Shown here: in pieces, positions 1-6,171 of the stretch
Layout of the letters: each line of letters begins with the position of its first letter
How positions within the stretch are numbered: position 1 is the stretch's first letter
Program-made: the position numbers and the translations under genes
Assembly (NCBI GenBank): GCA_964651395.1
Contig: CAZYXZ010000112.1
Location: forward strand, 1 to 6,199
Length of the DNA: 6,199 nt
DNA from: CAZYXZ01 sp964651395
GTDB lineage: Bacteria > Actinomycetota > Actinomycetes > BP-191
Direction of reading: 5' to 3'
The notes under the pieces: generated by a model
What the model saw: the letters and a program-made list of their open reading frames with translations, nothing else
What the model was told of the DNA's origin: nothing
Databases searched by the model: none

Positions 1-708
1 CTCGCCGGCGCGATAGCCACCGGGCCCGACCAGCCACTGGTCGGGCGCCGTGGCCACCTCGGCGCCGGCGGCGCGCATCATCGCGACGGTCATCGCCACG
101 TGCGGCCGGCTCGGCAGCGCGCGGCCGGCGTGCCGGAGGTCGAGGCCGTGCTCGAACCGCGGCGCGGCCAGCAGCAGCCCGGAGACCAGCTGGCTGGACT
201 GGCTCGCGTCGAGCGTGACGGCGCCGCCCTCGACGCGGCCGGTGCCGCGGACCGTCACCGGGATGCGCCCGTCCGTGCTCTCGAGCTCCACGCCGATCGA
301 CCGCAACGCCTCGAGCAGGGCACCGAGAGGGCGTTCCCGCATGCGCACGTCGCCGTCGAAGGTCACCGCGCGGGTCGCCAGGGCCGCTACCGCGGGCAGG
401 AACCGCGCCACCGTGCCGGCGTTGCCGACGTCCACCCGGTCGGCAGCAGGGGACAACGACCCCGGGCAGCCGGTCACCACCCAGTCCGCACCCGCGTCGG
501 CCACGTCGACGCCGAGTGCGCGCAGCCCGTCGGCCATGAGGTCGGTGTCGCGGCTGCGCAGCGGCGACCGCACGGTGGAGGAGCCGTCGGCGAGCGCCGC
601 GATCAGCAGCGCGCGATTGGTCATCGACTTCGAGCCGGGCAGCGGCACGACGGCGTCGACCGGCGCGGCGGCCGTCGGCGCGCTCCAGCGCGTCTCGTCG
701 TGGCTCAT
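1..708 (-). CDS. aroA: 3-phosphoshikimate 1-carboxyvinyltransferase (EPSP synthase), N-terminal part, truncated by the window edge
   Basis: This enzyme joins shikimate-3-phosphate and phosphoenolpyruvate to give EPSP, the sixth step of the shikimate pathway to aromatic amino acids, in the cytoplasm. The 236 visible codons show the family motifs in order: PGSKS at residues 24-28 followed by N31-R32, the GNAGT loop at 95-99, the DGDVRMRERP block at 118-127, SQSSQ at 169-173 followed by LLLAAP, and SRPHVAMT at 200-207. The family is usually about 430 residues, so roughly the C-terminal 45 percent lies left of base 1. The ATG at 708 is chosen because PGSKS then falls at its usual distance from the N terminus; a GGAG (723-720 on the minus strand) lies 11 nt upstream. 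F103 follows R102 where E. coli AroA has P101; the RF form is, from memory, usual in actinobacterial AroA. It is divergent from the lipoprotein gene. Identification is secure from the motifs. Confidence 0.96.
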   Translation of the reverse strand, partial: MSHDETRWSAPTAAAPVDAVVPLPGSKSMTNRALLIAALADGSSTVRSPLRSRDTDLMADGLRALGVDVADAGADWVVTGCPGSLSPAADRVDVGNAGTVARFLPAVAALATRAVTFDGDVRMRERPLGALLEALRSIGVELESTDGRIPVTVRGTGRVEGGAVTLDASQSSQLVSGLLLAAPRFEHGLDLRHAGRALPSRPHVAMTVAMMRAAGAEVATAPDQWLVGPGGYRAGE

Positions 709-756
709 CAGGACAGCGTCTCCAACCTGCGGTTGGCGTGGATTGTCGCGCAGGAG

Positions 757-768
757 GCCCGTACGGGC
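757..768. promoter_or_regulatory. perfect 12-bp palindrome in the aroA/lipoprotein intergenic region, possible operator
   Basis: The sequence GCCCGTACGGGC is a perfect inverted repeat with no spacer. It lies about 50 bp upstream of the aroA start and about 55 bp upstream of the preferred lipoprotein start, which is where a dimeric regulator could act on both divergent genes. Only the symmetry is seen; in GC-rich DNA short palindromes also arise by chance, and no regulator is identified. Confidence 0.25.
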
Positions 769-783
769 GGCCACGACTTATCC

Positions 784-789
784 TTGACA
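784..789 (+). promoter_or_regulatory. TTGACA, possible -35 element for the lipoprotein gene
   Basis: A perfect consensus TTGACA hexamer stands out in otherwise GC-rich sequence, 32 bp before the preferred TTG start at 822. No good -10 hexamer is found 16 to 18 bp downstream (around 806-813 the sequence is cggatcgc), so the promoter assignment is weak. If transcription did begin here, the start would fall close to the TTG at 822 and leave almost no leader. Confidence 0.3.
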
Positions 790-821
790 GCCCCAACCCC
801 TCTCCCGGATCGCGGTGTCGA

Positions 822-1355
822 TTGCGCAGGATCAGCCGCGTGGCAGGCGTCGTGCTGCTGTCGGTGACCGCGCTGGCCGCCTGCGGCAACGACGGCGGGA
901 CGGTGGCCGCGACACCCTCGGCCACGCCGGCGCCGATCGGCTCGCCGCCGCCGTGCCCGTCGCCCACGACGCGCGCGATCACGTGGCCGAAAGAGGTGCC
1001 GGCGGACATGCCCAAGCCGCCGGGAGCTGTGCTGGAGAAGGCGGAGTACACACCGAACGGCATCTACACGGTGCGGTTCACCACGCCGCAGTCGCTGAAC
1101 GAGAGCGTGCTCTTCGTCGTCCGGTCCATGCCGAAGACCGGCTTCGTGATCGGCCGCGGCGACGCCGAGTCGTTCGAGGCCGACGCGCCGTTCGAGCGCG
1201 GCGAGCTCCGCGGCCTCATCAAGATGCTGGCCGGCGCGCCCTGCCGCACGCTGTGGCTGCTCGCGTTCGCCTCGGCCAACCGGTTCCGCAACGGTGCGCC
1301 GTTCGCCCCGAACTACTCCCCGCCCGCCTCGTCGAGCCCGCTGCCCTTCGGCTGA
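822..1355 (+). CDS. small secreted lipoprotein of unknown function
   Basis: I do not recognise a named family. With the TTG at 822 the product has 177 residues and a textbook lipoprotein signal: basic MRRISR, a hydrophobic stretch VAGVVLLSVTA, then the lipobox LAAC with lipidated C21. A low-complexity Thr/Ala/Pro linker follows (about 27-50), as in many actinobacterial surface lipoproteins, then a compact domain from about 52 to 160. That domain carries a VPADMPKPPGA segment (59-69), a predicted strand-rich stretch around YTVRFTT (82-88), and a tail rich in Pro and Ser. C45 and C141 could form a disulfide. The overall pattern (Pro-rich 'ypga' start, strand, helix, strand) recalls small extracytoplasmic domains of unknown function; this is an impression only. 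An in-frame GTG at 738 would add 28 residues that do not resemble a signal peptide, so 822 is preferred although its ribosome site is poor. The transporter operon starts 25 bp after its stop. Confidence 0.8.
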   Translation: MRRISRVAGVVLLSVTALAACGNDGGTVAATPSATPAPIGSPPPCPSPTTRAITWPKEVPADMPKPPGAVLEKAEYTPNGIYTVRFTTPQSLNESVLFVVRSMPKTGFVIGRGDAESFEADAPFERGELRGLIKMLAGAPCRTLWLLAFASANRFRNGAPFAPNYSPPASSSPLPFG

Positions 1356-1368
1356 GCTCGCAGCGCTT

Positions 1369-1374
1369 TAGTCT
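1369..1374 (+). promoter_or_regulatory. TAGTCT, possible -10 element of the transporter operon (leaderless type)
   Basis: A TANNNT hexamer ends 6 nt before the ATG at 1381, and no Shine-Dalgarno sequence lies between them. This places the expected transcription start at or beside the A of the ATG, the geometry of leaderless actinobacterial mRNAs. The -35 region is poor (TTCGGC at 1347-1352, 16-bp spacer), which is common for such promoters. It lies between the lipoprotein stop and the permease start. Confidence 0.45.
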
Positions 1375-1380
1375 TCGCCC

Positions 1381-2328
1381 ATGAGCGCCGCGGTCGCACT
1401 GCAGGCGGTGTTGTCCGGCTTGGCGTTCGGAGCCGTCTACGGGTTGCTCGGCGTGGGCTACACGTTGATCCACCGGCTGACGCGCATCCACCACCTCGGC
1501 TACGGCGACGTCGTCATCGGCGCCATCTTCGTCGCACTGCTCACGAGCGTGGGCCGCCAGCCCGTCGTCATCGCCCCCGGCGCCCTCGCGAGCGTGGCCC
1601 AGGTCTTCGTGGCGCTCCTCGGGGGTGCCCTGCTCTCGGCCGCCGTGTACGCCACCGCAGTCCGCCCCGCGCTCCGCGCGACCCGGGCCGACTCGGCCGT
1701 GGCCGGATGGGTGGTCGGCGTCGTGCTCGCCGGGCTGATCGTGCGCGAGGCCCTGGCGCTGGTCTTCCCGCGCGAGTCGTCCGCCGTCGCGGACCCGCTG
1801 CGGCTGGACCGGATCACCGGCTCCGGTCTGCTCGAGCTGCCCGGCGGGCAGTCGCTGCCGGTGCGGTCGCTCGGTGTCTTCGCGGTCGCGCTGCTCGCGG
1901 GCATCGCGGTCGAGCGGCTGGTCACGCGCACCCGGTTCGGGCGCGCGCTGCGCGCCGTGGCCGACGACCCGGACACGGCCGCACTCATGGGCATCGACCG
2001 CGAGCGGATGGTGCTGGCCGCGTTCGCCCTGGCCGGCCTGCTCGCCGGGCTGGCCGGTCTGCTCGCCGCGCCGAGCCTGCGGCTGACCGTGGGCGGGGGA
2101 GTGCTGCTCGGCTTGAAGGCGGCGGCTGCGGCGCTCGTCGGCGGACTCGGCCGCCCGGCCGGAGCCCTCGCCGGAGGGCTCGCCATCGGCGTTCTCGAGG
2201 CCCTCGCCGGGGCGTCGACGGCGCTCGGTCCGGCGTACGTCGACGTCCTGCCGCTCGCGCTCCTCGTCGTCGTCCTCGCGCTGCGGCCGGAGGGACTCGG
2301 CACGAGGGCGCAGCCGGTGCCGCGATGA
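1381..2328 (+). CDS. LivH-type ABC transporter permease (HAAT family, branched-chain amino acid type)
   Basis: This is an inner-membrane channel subunit of a hydrophobic-amino-acid-type importer. The 315-residue product has about eight hydrophobic segments. It opens with the LivH-like stretch GLAFGAVYGLLGVGYTLI (about 14-31) followed by a polar turn with HHLGYGDV. The cytoplasmic coupling loop that docks the ATPase is clear at about 184-206: TRFGRALRAVADDPDTAALMGID, close to the family form T-x-F-G-R-x-x-R-A-x-x-x-D-x-x-x-A-x-x-x-G. Length is typical for LivH (about 290-310). The C-terminal end LRPEGLG also resembles the family's usual LRP-x-G-L-x-G ending. The stop overlaps the next start in ATGA, implying translational coupling. 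The family also moves amides, urea and other small solutes, so the substrate is not fixed by sequence. Confidence 0.92.
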   Translation: MSAAVALQAVLSGLAFGAVYGLLGVGYTLIHRLTRIHHLGYGDVVIGAIFVALLTSVGRQPVVIAPGALASVAQVFVALLGGALLSAAVYATAVRPALRATRADSAVAGWVVGVVLAGLIVREALALVFPRESSAVADPLRLDRITGSGLLELPGGQSLPVRSLGVFAVALLAGIAVERLVTRTRFGRALRAVADDPDTAALMGIDRERMVLAAFALAGLLAGLAGLLAAPSLRLTVGGGVLLGLKAAAAALVGGLGRPAGALAGGLAIGVLEALAGASTALGPAYVDVLPLALLVVVLALRPEGLGTRAQPVPR

Positions 2329-4037
2329 CAGGAGCTGAGCTCGCGGCGGACCTCTGGCTGCTGCTGGCCGCGATCGGCCTCAACCTGCCGGTCGGCTACC
2401 TCGGCCTCCCGGTGCTCAGCCAGGGCGCCTTCGTGGCCGGGGGCATGTTCGGCACGGTGCTGCTCGCCGACCGGGCCGGGTGGCCGCTCGGGGTGGCCGC
2501 TGCGGCCGCGACCGCTGCCACGGCGGCCACCGCGTGGCTGCTGGCGCGCGGGTCCGCCCGGCTGCGCGGTGGGCCGCTCGCACTGGCGACGTGGGCACTG
2601 GCCTGGCTCGCGTTCACGGTGCTCCGGTCGTTCCCGGGTCTCTTCGGCGGCGACCAGGGTCTGGTCCGGCCGGCTCCGGCGCGAGTGGTGTCACGGTTCC
2701 TCGGTGTCGGGCTGACGTTGACTCCCGCCGTGCACGTCGGCCTGGCGGCGGCACTGTGCGCGTTGGCCTTCGCCGGGACCTGGTGGTTGCGGCGCGGGGC
2801 CTTGCGCCTCGACCTGGCCGCGGTGCGCGTCGGACCGGAGGTGGCCGCCTCGACCGGCGTGCGGGTCGCCTCGCTGCGTGCGGGTGCGGTCGCCGCCGGC
2901 GCTGCGCTCGGTGCGCGGGCCGGCGCGGGCCTCGCCGTGCGCGGCGGACTCGCGGCGGCGTCGGCCGTGTCGCCGCTGCTCTCGCTGCAGCTCTACGCCG
3001 CCGTCCTGCTCGGCGGCACGGCGAGCGTCTTCGGCCCCTTGCTCGGCGTCGCCCTGCTCGCCGCGCTGCCGCACGCCGCCGACGCCCTCGCGCGCGCGAC
3101 GGACATCGACCCGGTGCACAGCCAAGGACTCCTCACCGCGCTGCTGCTGCTGCTCGCGGTCGCCGTCCGGGAGCCGCTCGCCGCGGCCGTGCGCGGGTTG
3201 CTCCCGCCCTCTGCGGCGGTGCAGGACGAGCCCGCCGAACCGCCCTCGGCGGCACCGCGGGAGGCACCGGCCGGACCGTCGCTGCTCCTGCGCGAGCTGC
3301 GACACCGGTACGGCGGCACGGTCGCGCTCGACGGAGTCGTGCTGGAGGTACGACCGGGCGAGGTGCATGCCCTGGTCGGACCGAACGGCAGCGGCAAGAC
3401 CACCACGCTGCGGGTCGCCGCCGGCGCGCTCCGCCCGGACGGCGGAGCCGTCCGCGTCGGCGAGCACGTGCTGTCCGGCGGTGAGGCGGCGCACGTCCGC
3501 GGCGGTGTCGCGCGCACGTTCCAGCAGGCCGAGCTGCTCGCGGGTCTCAGCGCCCACGACCAGGTGGCCGTCGGCGCCCGGCTGACGGAGTGCGGCGGCA
3601 GCGCGCTTCGCGCCGTGCTCGCGACTCCGCGGTGGCGGGCGGGGGCGATCGGCTCCCGGCGCCGGGCGCGCGAGCTGCTGCAGGTCGCGGGGCTGTCGCC
3701 CTCGGCGGACCCGGACCGGCTCAGCTACGGCGAGCAGCGGCTGCTGCCCGTCCTGCGCGCGGCCGCGACCGGTGCGCGGTTCCTGCTGCTCGACGAGCCC
3801 GCAGCCGGCCTGTCCGTCGCCGAGGTGGAACGGCTGGCGGCCGTGGTCCGCCACCTCGCCGGGAACGGCGTCGGGGTGCTGCTCGTCGAGCACAACATGC
3901 GCCTGGTGGCCCGGCTCGCCGACCGCATGACGGTCCTCGCGGAGGGCCGCGTGCTGGCCGCCGGCTCGGTCGACGAGGTACGCCGGGACCCAGCGGTGCG
4001 CCTGGCCTTCCTGGGCCCCGAGGCGCTGGCCGGATGA
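2325..4037 (+). CDS. LivM-LivG fusion: ABC transporter permease and ATP-binding domains in one protein
   Basis: One 570-residue protein joins the second permease and an ATPase of the HAAT importer. Residues 1-292 are LivM-like, with the diagnostic stretches IGLNLPVGYLGLPVLSQGAF (17-36) and later GGDQGL, and a rather degenerate coupling loop at about 157-179 (GALRLDLAAVRVGPEVAASTGV). A Pro/Ala/Glu-rich linker spans about 293-319. Residues 320-570 form a complete LivG-like ATPase: A-loop Y329, Walker A GPNGSGKT 352-359, Q-loop Q400 in RTFQQ, signature LSYGEQR 466-472, Walker B LLLDEP with D490 and E491, the AAGLS D-loop, and the switch H523 in VEHNM. All catalytic residues are intact. The ATG at 2325 overlaps the previous stop by 4 bp; a longer open frame upstream is only an out-of-frame shadow of the LivH-like gene. 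LivM and LivG are separate in E. coli; fusions are known elsewhere. No LivF-like partner follows. Confidence 0.93.
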   Translation: MTGAELAADLWLLLAAIGLNLPVGYLGLPVLSQGAFVAGGMFGTVLLADRAGWPLGVAAAAATAATAATAWLLARGSARLRGGPLALATWALAWLAFTVLRSFPGLFGGDQGLVRPAPARVVSRFLGVGLTLTPAVHVGLAAALCALAFAGTWWLRRGALRLDLAAVRVGPEVAASTGVRVASLRAGAVAAGAALGARAGAGLAVRGGLAAASAVSPLLSLQLYAAVLLGGTASVFGPLLGVALLAALPHAADALARATDIDPVHSQGLLTALLLLLAVAVREPLAAAVRGLLPPSAAVQDEPAEPPSAAPREAPAGPSLLLRELRHRYGGTVALDGVVLEVRPGEVHALVGPNGSGKTTTLRVAAGALRPDGGAVRVGEHVLSGGEAAHVRGGVARTFQQAELLAGLSAHDQVAVGARLTECGGSALRAVLATPRWRAGAIGSRRRARELLQVAGLSPSADPDRLSYGEQRLLPVLRAAATGARFLLLDEPAAGLSVAEVERLAAVVRHLAGNGVGVLLVEHNMRLVARLADRMTVLAEGRVLAAGSVDEVRRDPAVRLAFLGPEALAG

Positions 4038-5177
4038 GAGCGCACCGGCTCGTGGCCGGCCTCGCGCTGATCGGCGCGGCCGTGGGCTGCGCGGACGAGC
4101 CGCGCGGCAGTGACCTCGTCGTCTACGTCAGCGCGCCGGTGACGGCGGCGCCGTGGCTGGCGACGGGGTTGGAGCGCGGTGCGCGGCTGGCCGTGGAGGA
4201 GGTGAACGCCGCGGGAGGGCTCGGCACGGACCACCGGCGGCTGCGGCTCGTGGTCGGGGACCACCGCAACACCGTGCAGGGCGCGCGGGACCGCGCGGCG
4301 GACGCCGTGCGCGAGGGTGCGGTGCTCTTCCTCACCGACGGCGTGGGAGTCGTCAAGGCGAGCGAGGTGACCGCTGCCGCGCACATCCCCACGGTCATCA
4401 CCTTCGACGGCGGCGAGGGGCTGCTCGACGAGGACCGCCGGCCGCACGTCTTCCGGCTCGCGCCGGCGAACCGGCCCATGACGCGTCGGCTGGCCGACTA
4501 CCTCGCGGAGCTGCGGCCGCGGCTCGCCGTGCTCCACGACGACTCGTCGTACGGCGTCGACGGCGTCGCGGACTTCGCGCGTGGCCTGGCCACGAACCGG
4601 CTCGCCCCCGTCGTGACCGTGCAGATCCCGGGCAGCGCGGCGGACGTCGCCCCGCAGATCCTGCGCGCACGGCGGGCGGGCGCGGACACCGTGGTCGTGT
4701 GGGCTCGCGCACCGGTCGTGGCCGCGGTCGTGCGCGCGATGCGCGGTACGGAGTGGGAGGCGCCGATCTACGCCGGTCCGACGGCGGAGGACCCGCTGGT
4801 CCGCCAGCAGGTGGCCGACCACCCGGCCTGGCTCGACGGGCTGACCTTCGTCTCGTTCCGGATCACCTCGGAGGTCGGGCCGGCGCCGTTCGCGGCGTTC
4901 CGCGCGGCGTACGAGAGCCGCTTCGATGTACCCGTACGACGCGGTGCGGCTCCTCGCCGCGGCGTACCCGCGTGTGGAGACCGCGGGCAAGCCGCTGCTC
5001 GACGCGTTCGGCACGGTCACCATCACCGGCGCGAACGGCGACGAGCGCGGCTTCACCCCCGGCAACCATGAGGGCGTCTCGCCGGACGACATGTACTTCG
5101 CGCGGTTCACGAACCTGCGCTTCCTGCCGGTCACCGACGACTCGCTGTCGAAGAACCTGCCCGCCGTACCCCAGTAG
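4034..5177 (+). pseudogene. LivK-like substrate-binding lipoprotein with a frameshift near 4931
   Basis: This encodes the extracytoplasmic ligand-binding component of the importer (periplasmic-binding-protein fold type I). It starts with an ATG overlapping the previous stop (ATGA) and a GAGG 10 nt upstream. A lipoprotein signal ends at C19 (AVGC). The family stretch RGARLAVEEVNAAGG is at 48-62, and HDDSSYGVDG at 168-177 is the typical start of the second lobe. The frame from 4034 stays homologous to about V299, then runs into Arg/His-rich nonsense ending at 5071. Family-like sequence resumes one frame over (PYDAVRLLAAAYP from 4932) and continues to the TAG at 5177. Dropping one C of CCC at 4931-4933 would give a 380-residue protein ending DVPYDAV-type, a normal length. 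The FRAAY-to-YDAV interval is also some 8 residues shorter than usual, so a small out-of-frame deletion is an alternative. It may be a pseudogene, a sequencing error, or a product of +1 frameshifting. Confidence 0.85.
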
Positions 5178-5180
5178 GGT
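5175..5180 (+). promoter_or_regulatory. TAGGGT, possible -10 element of the SRAP gene, overlapping the preceding stop
   Basis: A TANNNT hexamer whose first three bases are the TAG stop of the binding-protein gene ends 8 nt before the ATG at 5189. The GAGG at 5184-5187 is only 1 nt from the ATG, too close to serve as a normal ribosome site. This fits near-leaderless initiation, though no recognisable -35 is present, and read-through from the transporter operon is equally possible. Confidence 0.3.
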
Positions 5181-5188
5181 CGCGAGGC

Positions 5189-5908
5189 ATGTGCGGTCGG
5201 TACGCCTCGTCGCGGCGCCCGGAGGACCTGGTCGAGCACTTCCGGGTCGACGAGGTCGTCACCGAGACGTTGGCCGAGAGCTACAACGTCGCGCCGACCG
5301 ATCCGGTCTACGCCGTGCTCGAGCGGCGCGGGACCAGGCAGCTGCGGTCGGTGCGCTGGGGTCTCGTGCCGTCGTGGGCCAAGGACATCTCGATCGGCAG
5401 CCGGCTCATCAACGCGAAGGCCGAGACGGTCGCGGACAAGCCGGCTTTCCGCGCGGCGCTCGCGTCGCGGCGCTGCCTGCTGCCGGCGGACGCGTTCTAC
5501 GAGTGGTTCAAGGACCCCGCGGGTGTCCGCAAGAAGCAGCCGTTCGCCATCCGGTTGCGTTCGGGCGACCCGATGGCCTTCGCCGGGCTGTTCGAGATCT
5601 GGCGCGACCCGGCCGGCCCGGCAGACGCCCCGCTCGTCTGGACGGCCACCGTCATCACGACCGATGCGAACCGCGCGGTCCGTCACCTGCACGACCGCAT
5701 GCCGGTGGTGCTGCCGGAGAAGCACTGGGTCCCGTGGCTGGAGACGGCCAACGACGACGTGGCCGGTCTGCAGGCGATGCTGGTGCCCGCGCCGGCCAAG
5801 CTGTTCGAGGCGTATCCGGTCAGCACGCAGGTGAACAGCGTCAAGCACAACGGACCGGAGCTGCTCGAGCCGCTCACCGCTGAGGACGCCGAGAACGCTC
5901 TCTTCTAG
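5189..5908 (+). CDS. SRAP-domain protein (YedK/HMCES family), abasic-site DNA-protein crosslinking
   Basis: Family members bind single-stranded DNA and use the N-terminal Cys, exposed after Met removal, to form a stable thiazolidine crosslink with abasic sites, shielding them during replication; they are often labelled 'SOS response-associated peptidase'. The 239-residue product is full length and has every key element: MCGRY start with C2, N33 in YNVAPT, WGLVPSWA (57-64), RLINAKAET (72-80) with N75, PADAFYEW (99-106) with E105, TVITTDAN (154-161), HDRMPVVL (168-175) with H168, and VSTQVNSVKHNGPEL at 211-225. The ATG at 5189 is certain because Cys must be residue 2. It starts 11 nt after the transporter's last stop and may be co-transcribed, though a functional link is not implied. 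It ends tail-to-tail with the next gene. In Mycobacterium tuberculosis a homologue (Rv3226c) is divergent from aroA (Rv3227), matching the relative orientation here. Confidence 0.95.
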   Translation: MCGRYASSRRPEDLVEHFRVDEVVTETLAESYNVAPTDPVYAVLERRGTRQLRSVRWGLVPSWAKDISIGSRLINAKAETVADKPAFRAALASRRCLLPADAFYEWFKDPAGVRKKQPFAIRLRSGDPMAFAGLFEIWRDPAGPADAPLVWTATVITTDANRAVRHLHDRMPVVLPEKHWVPWLETANDDVAGLQAMLVPAPAKLFEAYPVSTQVNSVKHNGPELLEPLTAEDAENALF

Positions 5909-6165
5909 TCGCGGGGCACGTCGTGGCCGAGGTCTCGCAGCAGCTCCGGCGGGACGTGGTCGGCGATGTCGAGCTCCCGCGCCGGCCGCAGGGCGCGCAA
6001 CCGGCGCCGGTACACGAGGACCAGCAGGGTCAGCTGGAGCGGCAGGCCTGCGACGACGACCAGCAGCAACCACCATCCGGTGTGGTCGTGCGAGGTGATG
6101 ACCAGCAGCAGGCCTGCGGTCATGGCGGCGGTGACGGCGAAGAGCGCCCACCGCGGCCCGTTCAT
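5905..6165 (-). CDS. small two-helix membrane protein of unknown function
   Basis: I do not recognise a family. The 86-residue product has two hydrophobic segments, about 6-24 (ALFAVTAAMTAGLLLVITS) and 30-52, separated by a short loop SHDHTG. The basic YRRRLRALRPAR stretch right after the second helix puts the C terminus in the cytoplasm by the positive-inside rule, so it is predicted as a hairpin with both ends inside. A soluble acidic tail ends VPPELLRDLGHDVPRD. Codon use is high-GC like its neighbours. The ATG at 6165 has no Shine-Dalgarno but has a TAGGCT hexamer 6 nt upstream. The TAG stop overlaps that of the convergent SRAP gene. A competing 70-residue frame on the other strand looks like a Ser/Arg-rich shadow. 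Confidence 0.72.
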   Translation of the reverse strand: MNGPRWALFAVTAAMTAGLLLVITSHDHTGWWLLLVVVAGLPLQLTLLVLVYRRRLRALRPARELDIADHVPPELLRDLGHDVPRD

Positions 6166-6171
6166 GCACCC

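Noticed and set aside
50..867. Two plus-strand open frames over aroA
   Set aside because: They are Ser/Arg/Ala-rich shadows of the aroA frame on the opposite strand, which has all EPSP synthase motifs.
1356..1380. Possible terminator between the lipoprotein and the permease
   Set aside because: The 25-bp gap has no stable hairpin followed by a T-run; the TTTAGTCT there fits a -10 element better.
815..1384. Alternative plus-strand frame starting with GTG at 815 over the lipoprotein
   Set aside because: It yields Arg/Ala-rich low-complexity protein; the other frame gives a proper lipoprotein signal and a balanced composition.
1707..2324. Upstream extension of the LivM-LivG frame inside the LivH-like gene
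   Set aside because: The extension is Arg/Gly-rich nonsense out of frame with the clear permease; the ATG at 2325 in an ATGA overlap begins the homologous sequence.
3139..3157. CTG repeat tract as a possible microsatellite
   Set aside because: It encodes a leucine run inside a membrane helix of the LivM part and is short; it is explained by coding constraint.
4926..5177. Independent 83-residue gene starting at ATG 4926
   Set aside because: Its sequence is the expected C-terminal end of the binding protein, beginning mid-domain at the conserved YDAV region, so it is the continuation of a broken gene and not a separate one.
3725..6169. Very long open frame on the minus strand (814 codons) opposite the ATPase, binding protein and SRAP gene
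   Set aside because: Its translation is Arg/His/Pro-rich low-complexity without motifs, and it is antisense to well-supported genes. Long antisense frames are expected in DNA with strong third-position GC.
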